The notes under the pieces: model-generated
The model's database searches: none
What the model saw: the letters and a program-made list of their open reading frames with translations, nothing else
What the model was told of the DNA's origin: nothing
Shown here: piece after piece, positions 58,568-64,000 of the stretch
Layout: the number at the start of each line of letters is the position of its first letter
Numbering within the stretch: the first letter of the stretch is position 1
Source of the DNA: Vibrio sp. STUT-A11
Lineage (GTDB): Bacteria > Pseudomonadota > Gammaproteobacteria > Enterobacterales > Vibrionaceae
DNA: 64,000 bases
NCBI RefSeq assembly: GCF_026000435.1
Contig: NZ_AP026763.1
Coordinates: 1,736,001-1,800,000, forward strand
Direction: 5' to 3'
Translations under genes and position numbers: made by a program

Positions 58568-60289
58568 CTATTTTCTACGGAACCCAAATAAGCCTAGCAT
58601 GGTCAAAGCTAACCAACCAAGCCCGGCACCTTCACGCGTTGCATTTTCTTCTTCGATGCTTCGAGAGACAATATCCTCCTGAGTTTGATCAGGGATTGGC
58701 AGGAGTTTCACCGCAACGATCTCTTCTGTCACGTCACAAGATGCGTTGTGCGCTGTAGAATTATAGCCGCCAGCACATTTCAATGCCGTGCCAGATACAA
58801 CGCCAGCATCGTTAATGTCGGTTGCATCGATGATGCGGAACTCGTTGTTCGCTTCAGAGTATTCACCACCGTTAGTCAGTGCATCTAAAAGCCATGGCTG
58901 ACCGCCAAATAGTGATTCAGCACGCTCGCTCGCTGTACCGTCTGCACTATATGGGTAAATGAAACCGCGCTTACGGCGTGGCTTACCATCATCCTCACGG
59001 GTAGAGTCCGTATCTATCTGACCAACAATTTCATTATAGGCGTTGATGCCACCCATTTTACCGCCAGCACCATTAAAGAAGATGCCAGAAGTTGGGTACA
59101 CTGCGCTTAGAGAGTCAGAACGAACATCAGGTACGATAAACAAACGATTTGGGTATGCACCCGCTGTCGGGATACTGCGTTTTGCCTCACCGATACCGAC
59201 AAAGTTTGCGTTAACCGCTGTCAGACGCGAGTTCGAGTGAATGGTATCACCGTCTTCTCGTTGACGTGCGCCACTTACCACTTTATTCGACCATGTAACG
59301 TTTTCAATTGACGTTTCAGACTCTAGCGTCCCCACAAACACGGTCGCGTTCATGTAGTTGTTGTCAGAATACGTATTGTAACCAACGCCATATACTGTCG
59401 TACCATCAACGATGAAGTCACGCATGCTACCTTGCGCTAGGCGGTTGTTATCGCTGGAAGTATTACTTGGCCATGATAGCTCAGATACGTTACCTGCCTG
59501 ATCCCAGATTGCGGCTTTAGAGGTGTGGTGAGTACCATTATTGTTACTCGCTCTACGTGAAACGCTACCCGATGTGAACACACCGTCTGTTTTCCACGCA
59601 TGGCTCTCGACAACTGTTGCCTGATCTTCTTCCGTAATGATGTTAGGAAGAACAGGAGCGACAACCGTGTTACGCGTGTCCAGCGTAGATGAATCATCTG
59701 CACTGATTACGCTTTGGTTACCAACTGCTTCACCGGTTGACGTTAAGCTATTGATAACGTTGTTGTACTCATTTACGTACGCCGCACTATCACCTTCGAC
59801 AAATGCCAACGCATTAGAGGTAAAGTCTTTGTAGCGTTCGTTATCCCAAGGCACGACGTTTACCGCAGCCCATGTCTCACAGGTGTTGTAACCCAGGTTG
59901 TAATAACAGTAACTTTCAAAGTCATCGCGATCATCTACATAAGAAAATCGAGAGTCCATACCAAATGGCACTTCTTCTCGATAGCTAATACCGTCTACTG
60001 CCTGGCCAGCTGATAAAGGCGTTGTACGACTCTCAACGGCGAGCTTAAATTGATCTTGCGTACAGTTGGCTGTTGAATCAAAACACCCTAGAGCAAATGG
60101 AGAACTCGTAGATGCGTCCTCAACATCACCCTGCTGAATCGCAACACCATAAGCCGTTTCATAATCGACAACGTCACCATTTACCTCAGGTGAAACTTCG
60201 ATAACTTGATACAATGCAGCGTTTGCACTCATTGATGAACCTACCATCATCGCGATGGCAGTTAGTTTGAATTTGTGACTACAATTCAT
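58568..60289 (-). CDS. Exported DUF3466 protein with a CTERM-like sorting tail
   Basis: This 573-residue secreted protein has a Sec signal peptide to about residue 24 (SSMSANA|A). The middle shows repeated beta-strand patterns with GVGYNTYSDNN- and INAYNEIVGQ-type motifs. At the end a glycine-rich patch, a hydrophobic helix and FRRK form a PEP-CTERM/GlyGly-CTERM-like sorting signal (GLGWLALTMLGLFGFRRK). This is DUF3466 as I remember it. It probably ends on the outer surface after proteolytic sorting. Function unknown. Confidence 0.8.
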   Translation of the reverse strand: MNCSHKFKLTAIAMMVGSSMSANAALYQVIEVSPEVNGDVVDYETAYGVAIQQGDVEDASTSSPFALGCFDSTANCTQDQFKLAVESRTTPLSAGQAVDGISYREEVPFGMDSRFSYVDDRDDFESYCYYNLGYNTCETWAAVNVVPWDNERYKDFTSNALAFVEGDSAAYVNEYNNVINSLTSTGEAVGNQSVISADDSSTLDTRNTVVAPVLPNIITEEDQATVVESHAWKTDGVFTSGSVSRRASNNNGTHHTSKAAIWDQAGNVSELSWPSNTSSDNNRLAQGSMRDFIVDGTTVYGVGYNTYSDNNYMNATVFVGTLESETSIENVTWSNKVVSGARQREDGDTIHSNSRLTAVNANFVGIGEAKRSIPTAGAYPNRLFIVPDVRSDSLSAVYPTSGIFFNGAGGKMGGINAYNEIVGQIDTDSTREDDGKPRRKRGFIYPYSADGTASERAESLFGGQPWLLDALTNGGEYSEANNEFRIIDATDINDAGVVSGTALKCAGGYNSTAHNASCDVTEEIVAVKLLPIPDQTQEDIVSRSIEEENATREGAGLGWLALTMLGLFGFRRK

Positions 60290-60296
60290 TGAATTC

Positions 60297-62216
60297 TTAA
60301 CTATCCTGTTGCATTGCTTCGAGTTCTTCCCATCTCTCGAATGCGATTTCCAACTCCTGCTCGAGAGCAGTAAGCTGTTCCAATACCGGTTGAGTTTGTT
60401 CTACAGATTTAGTGAAAAATTCCGGATCATTCACTTGTTCTTGCAACGTCTCAATATCCGACTCTAATTGTTCTAGTTTAGCTGGAAGAGCTTCTAGCTC
60501 TCTTTGCAGCTTATATGATAATTTCTTCGAGTTGTTCTTAGGCTGAGGTGTTTTGGGAGTTTCCTCAACCACTTTTTCTTTACTCGCTGCTTTTTCAGCC
60601 GACTGACGAGCGACCAATACCTGCTCACGTTGCTGTCTTGCATCGTGATAACCACCAACAAATTCTTCTATAACGCCATTTCCTTCGAAGATCCAACTTG
60701 TTGTCACCGTATTATCAACAAACTCACGGTCGTGGCTTACTAACAGTAGCGTACCCTGATAGTTGGCAAGCATTTCTTCTAAAAGTTCCAACGTTTCGAT
60801 ATCCAAATCGTTGGTTGGTTCATCAAGAATAAGTAAGTTGTTTGGTTTCAGCAAGATACGCGCTAATAATAGACGGTTTTTTTCGCCGCCGGAAAGTGCT
60901 TTAACTGGTGTTCTTGCTCGTTTTGGCGCAAATAAGAAATCTTGTAGGTAACTCAGAGCATGACGTTGGCGGCCACCAACCATCACTTCTTGCTTACCAT
61001 CCGCCAAGTTATCAATCACCGTTTTTTCTGGGTCTAATATCTCACGGTACTGGTCGAAGTACGCAACTTCAAGCTTAGTACCACAATGTAGACGACCAGA
61101 CTGTGCTTCTAACTGGCCTAAAAGTAACTTAAGTACCGTACTCTTACCGCAGCCGTTTGGACCAATTAGTGCGATTCGATCGCCGCGCATAATATTGAAG
61201 CTGAAGTTATCAACGATTTTTTTGCCTTCATAAGCAAAGGATACGTTTTCAGCTTCAAAGACGATTTTACCGGAGCGAGAGGCATCATCGATATTCAGGT
61301 TAACTTTGCCCTGCACATCGCGGCGGTCACGCCGCTCTTCACGGAGTTTCTTCAGTGCGCGCACACGGCCTTCATTACGAGTACGACGTGCTTTGATGCC
61401 CTGACGAATCCATACCTCTTCTTGAGCAAGTTTCTTGTCGAATTCTGCATTCTGCATTTCTTCAACACGAAGCATCTCTTCTTTTTCTGTCAGGTAGCCT
61501 TCGTAATTACCCGGAAATGAAGCAAGCTGACCTCGGTCGAGATCCACGATGCGTGTTGCCATCGACTTAATGAAAGCACGGTCGTGAGAAATAAAGATGA
61601 TCGAACCTTTAAAGTCTTTCAGGAAGTTCTCTAGCCACTCGATAGTTGTCACATCAAGGTGGTTAGTTGGCTCATCAAGAAGCAGTACATCAGGATCACA
61701 CACAAGCGCGCGAGCAAGTGCTGCTTTACGTTGCCAGCCTCCAGATAAATCCGTCAGCTTTGTTTCAGGACTCAGCTTCAGTGCGCCTAACACATTGTTA
61801 ACGCGATCATCAAAGCGCCATGCATTGGAATGATCAAGTTGCTCCTGAACCTTAGATAAGCGATTAATGTTCTTTTCACTTGGGTCCTGAGCGACAAGAT
61901 CAAGAAGATCGTGATAGATCTTCAACTGTTCACCGACTTCGGCTAAGCCACCCGATACGTATTCGTAAACGGTGCCTTCCTGGTTGCGTGGTGGATCTTG
62001 CTCTAAACGAGAGACGACGACGTCTTGAGTGATCTGGATTTTTCCGTCATCCAGTACAATGTCGCCAGCAAGCACTTTCATCAACGTGGACTTACCGGCA
62101 CCATTTCGCCCTACTAAACACACTCGTTCGTTTTCTTGTAAGGCAAATTCTGCATGGTCGAGTAACGGATGATCGCCAAATGCCAACTGCGCATTATGAA
62201 TGGTAAGTAATGCCAT
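60297..62216 (-). CDS. uup: ABC-F ATPase Uup
   Basis: Uup is a duplicated cytoplasmic ATPase of the ABC-F class, linked to ribosome function and to suppression of transposon excision in E. coli. The 639-residue protein has Walker A motifs GRNGAGKST and GPNGCGKST, two DEPTNH/DEPTND Walker B ends, a basic linker (RRTRNEGRVRALKKLREER) and a C-terminal coiled coil (LPAKLEQLESDIETLQEQ) that binds DNA. The ATG at 62216 (MALLTIHNAQ) is preferred to 62252. It overlaps the preceding gene by 23 bases. Confidence 0.93.
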   Translation of the reverse strand: MALLTIHNAQLAFGDHPLLDHAEFALQENERVCLVGRNGAGKSTLMKVLAGDIVLDDGKIQITQDVVVSRLEQDPPRNQEGTVYEYVSGGLAEVGEQLKIYHDLLDLVAQDPSEKNINRLSKVQEQLDHSNAWRFDDRVNNVLGALKLSPETKLTDLSGGWQRKAALARALVCDPDVLLLDEPTNHLDVTTIEWLENFLKDFKGSIIFISHDRAFIKSMATRIVDLDRGQLASFPGNYEGYLTEKEEMLRVEEMQNAEFDKKLAQEEVWIRQGIKARRTRNEGRVRALKKLREERRDRRDVQGKVNLNIDDASRSGKIVFEAENVSFAYEGKKIVDNFSFNIMRGDRIALIGPNGCGKSTVLKLLLGQLEAQSGRLHCGTKLEVAYFDQYREILDPEKTVIDNLADGKQEVMVGGRQRHALSYLQDFLFAPKRARTPVKALSGGEKNRLLLARILLKPNNLLILDEPTNDLDIETLELLEEMLANYQGTLLLVSHDREFVDNTVTTSWIFEGNGVIEEFVGGYHDARQQREQVLVARQSAEKAASKEKVVEETPKTPQPKNNSKKLSYKLQRELEALPAKLEQLESDIETLQEQVNDPEFFTKSVEQTQPVLEQLTALEQELEIAFERWEELEAMQQDS

Positions 62217-62436
62217 TATTTTCCAACCAATTTGTAAGTTGCTCTGAGTCAAACGGCCAGTTCAGCTCAGAATCTTGATATTTGAGTACGGGTATCGTGA
62301 CACCGTAACGAGAAAATAGTTCATCATCGAACGCTATGTCGACGATATCAGTCTGTTCCGCCAGACCGACCTCAGTTATTAGAGAGAATGCCATCTCACA
62401 AAGATGGCAGCCCTCTGTGCTATACAATGTCAGCAC
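62194..62436 (-). CDS. Glutaredoxin-like (DUF836-type) protein
   Basis: This 80-residue thioredoxin-fold protein has the redox pair CHLC at residues 10-13 and the cis-proline in GVTIPVLKY. It is typical of the glutaredoxin-family genes placed between rlmL and uup in vibrios. It overlaps the uup start, so the two are probably co-translated. The frame start is an ATG 14 bases after the rlmL stop. Confidence 0.85.
   Translation of the reverse strand: MLTLYSTEGCHLCEMAFSLITEVGLAEQTDIVDIAFDDELFSRYGVTIPVLKYQDSELNWPFDSEQLTNWLENNGITYHS
62297..62309 (+). other. matS-like site (one mismatch), variant GTAAC arm
   Basis: GTGACACCGTAAC in the glutaredoxin-like gene, same deviation as at 55659 and 63459. 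Confidence 0.45.
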
Positions 62437-62450
62437 ATCAAAATCCTTTT

Positions 62451-64000
62451 TTACTCTGCGTGTGTAACCAACCAGCAGTTATGAATGTGTTTGTTACGAG
62501 CAAAATCCAGCGGTAGCGTTTGAGAAGAGATGTTTTGAGCCTTCAGACCTAATTCAGCTAATGCTTGTTCATCCATCTTGAAATGACGCTTGTTGTTTGA
62601 GAACACGATAGTGCCTTCATTTCTTAATAGTCGCTTGAGGTTTTTCATCAATTTAATGTGGTCACGCTGTACATCAAACGACGTTTCCATACGCTTAGAG
62701 TTTGAGAACGTCGGTGGATCAATAAAGATAAGATCGTACTCGCCTTTTGCATTTTCTAACCACTGCAGACAATCCGCTTGCTCATAGCGGTGCTGGCGCC
62801 CTACACAACCGTTAAGCTGCATATTGTCTTTCGCCCAGTTCAGGTAGGTGTTAGACATATCAACCGTCGTGGTTGAACGAGCACCACCAACGGCTGCGTG
62901 AACGGTAGCGCTACCTGTATAAGCAAACAGGTTTAAGAAATCTTTCCCTTTTGCCATTTCACCAATGCGACGACGAGTGATTTTATGATCAAGGAAAAGA
63001 CCCGTATCAAGGTAGTCGTGAAGATTTACGATCAGCTTCACACCATACTCATGAACTTCCAGTGTTTCAGAGACTTGTCCCAGTTTCTGGTACTGATTGC
63101 GGCCTTTTTGCTTCTCACGAACTTTAAGTACGACTTTGTTCGCTTCCACACCCGTGACCTGAATGGTTGCACGGATGATGTCGGTTAAACGACGTTTGGC
63201 TTTTTCTTCTGGGATGTTCTTAGGTGCAGCGTACTCTTGAATAACGATTTGATCGCCATATACATCAATTGCAACGTTGTATTCAGGAAGATCGGCATCG
63301 TAGATTCGGTAGCAGTCTAGCTCTTCTTTACGAGCCCACTTACCAATCTTACCCATGTTCTTTTTCAGGCGGTTAGAGAAGTCAGGTGCGATTTGTACAT
63401 TGGTATCTGCGCCTTTCACTTCATCAACACTGCGTTCTGCAATGCTGTAATTCTTCTGGTGACACTGTAACGCACCATTGTTTAACTTGAACTGTTTATC
63501 CGCACGCATGCGAAGACAGCTAAGCAATTCATCAGAGCTAGAAAAAATCGACGCTTTGCAGCCACCAAACTCAGACTTAAGTTGCCCACCAAATGCAGTG
63601 TATAGCGCAATCAAGCCAGGCTCTGTACCTAAACGCTCACCATATGGAGGGTTAGAAACAATAACGCCATGCTCAAATCCTGCTGGACGAGTGATGGTTG
63701 CCGCGTCACCTTGTGCAAATTCAATCAACTCTTCAACACCTGCTCTGCGAGCATTATCTTGAGCGACTTTCAATACTTTAGGGTCGTTATCAAAGCCGAA
63801 AAACTTTGCGTCAACTTTTTTGACACCACGGCGAGCCTGAACATTGGCCTCAGATTTAATCTCGGCCCACAGCTCAGGTTCGAAGTCTTCTAGTGACTCA
63901 AAGCCCCATTGCTTACGCTTCACACCAGGCGCCATATTGGCTGCCATCATCGCCGCTTCGATAAGTAGCGTGCCTGAACCACACATTGGGTCGAGTAAAG
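62451..64000 (-). CDS. rlmL: Bifunctional 23S rRNA methyltransferase RlmL (RlmKL), 5' part missing
   Basis: RlmKL makes m2G2445 and m7G2069 of 23S rRNA. Only the C-terminal 516 residues are in the window; the frame is open to the edge and reads LLDPMCGSGTLLIEAAMM there, which is in the middle of the RlmL domain of a protein of about 700 residues. NPPYGERLG is the catalytic motif of the first domain. The second (RlmK) domain has the SAM site NLFAYTGSATVHAAVGGA and the catalytic DPPTFSNSKRM. The start is outside the window. Confidence 0.93.
   Translation of the reverse strand, partial: LLDPMCGSGTLLIEAAMMAANMAPGVKRKQWGFESLEDFEPELWAEIKSEANVQARRGVKKVDAKFFGFDNDPKVLKVAQDNARRAGVEELIEFAQGDAATITRPAGFEHGVIVSNPPYGERLGTEPGLIALYTAFGGQLKSEFGGCKASIFSSSDELLSCLRMRADKQFKLNNGALQCHQKNYSIAERSVDEVKGADTNVQIAPDFSNRLKKNMGKIGKWARKEELDCYRIYDADLPEYNVAIDVYGDQIVIQEYAAPKNIPEEKAKRRLTDIIRATIQVTGVEANKVVLKVREKQKGRNQYQKLGQVSETLEVHEYGVKLIVNLHDYLDTGLFLDHKITRRRIGEMAKGKDFLNLFAYTGSATVHAAVGGARSTTTVDMSNTYLNWAKDNMQLNGCVGRQHRYEQADCLQWLENAKGEYDLIFIDPPTFSNSKRMETSFDVQRDHIKLMKNLKRLLRNEGTIVFSNNKRHFKMDEQALAELGLKAQNISSQTLPLDFARNKHIHNCWLVTHAE
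63459..63471 (+). other. matS-like site (one mismatch), variant GTAAC arm
   Basis: GTGACACTGTAAC in rlmL, same deviation as at 55659 and 62297. Confidence 0.45.

Noticed and set aside
60168..60180. Another matS-like 13-mer in the DUF3466 gene
   Set aside because: Two deviations in the left arm; not better than chance.

Overview
The window looks like chromosome 1 of a Vibrio, probably of the Harveyi clade. This rests on gene content and order remembered from Vibrio genomes (nagK, the tup/mob genes, fdh, potABCD2D1, ttcA-uspE-fnr-ccoSIHPQON, nosP-nahK, matP, lon-like, fabA, rmf, uup, rlmL); no search was run. Base composition is even and nearly all of the window is ordinary coding sequence. 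The right part appears to lie at the replication terminus: a dif-like site sits at 50515-50542, matP is 5 kb away, and several matS-like 13-mers occur.

Region 1 (1-23.0 kb) is a formate dehydrogenase island. tapT and nagK come first. A minus-strand operon follows, tupA-tupB-tupC-mobA-mobB/moeA, for tungstate uptake and pterin-cofactor assembly. It diverges from a sigma-54 response regulator and its histidine kinase. After ybiT and an unlisted 39-residue membrane protein come fdhD, the DUF3305/DUF3306 pair, and the fdh operon (polyferredoxin, TorD-like chaperone, small Tat protein, Cys-type catalytic subunit, Fe-S subunit, cytochrome b, small membrane protein). I see four sigma-54 (-24/-12) promoters here, before tupA, fdhD, DUF3305 and the fdh operon. 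A 17-bp palindrome TGGKACA-N3-TGTCYCA stands before tupA and before the fdh operon, its centre exactly 79 bp from the -24 GG in both. The simple reading is that the two-component system controls one regulon covering metal uptake, cofactor synthesis and the enzyme.

Region 2 (23-29 kb) holds a sugar acetyltransferase, an AraC-type regulator and a MATE exporter. A two-part direct-repeat element is shared by the two promoter regions beside the regulator. A sigma-54-driven ammonium transporter, a small lipoprotein and the CobB sirtuin follow.

Region 3 (29-50.4 kb) holds the polyamine importer potABC with two binding proteins, two envelope proteins, ttcA, uspE, fnr with a perfect FNR box, and the cbb3 oxidase genes ccoNOQP with assembly genes ccoHIS and a SafE-type protein. 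The small ccoQ and ccoS genes are added here. The nitric-oxide sensor pair nosP-nahK closes the region.

Region 4 (50.4-55.2 kb) is the terminus. The dif-like site is followed after five bases by a 1549-bp insertion sequence, then the same five bases and the left end of a second copy fused to a related transposase. This fits an insertion sequence that repeatedly targets dif. A small accessory stretch follows (Cys-rich protein, PH-domain protein, GNAT enzyme, TolA-C-like secreted protein, DUF3634).

Region 5 (55.2-64 kb) is conserved core: matP, a Lon-like protease, fabA with a FabR-type operator, rmf, a DUF3466 surface protein, uup, a glutaredoxin-like gene and rlmL, which is cut by the window end. 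No tRNA, rRNA or CRISPR array was seen.
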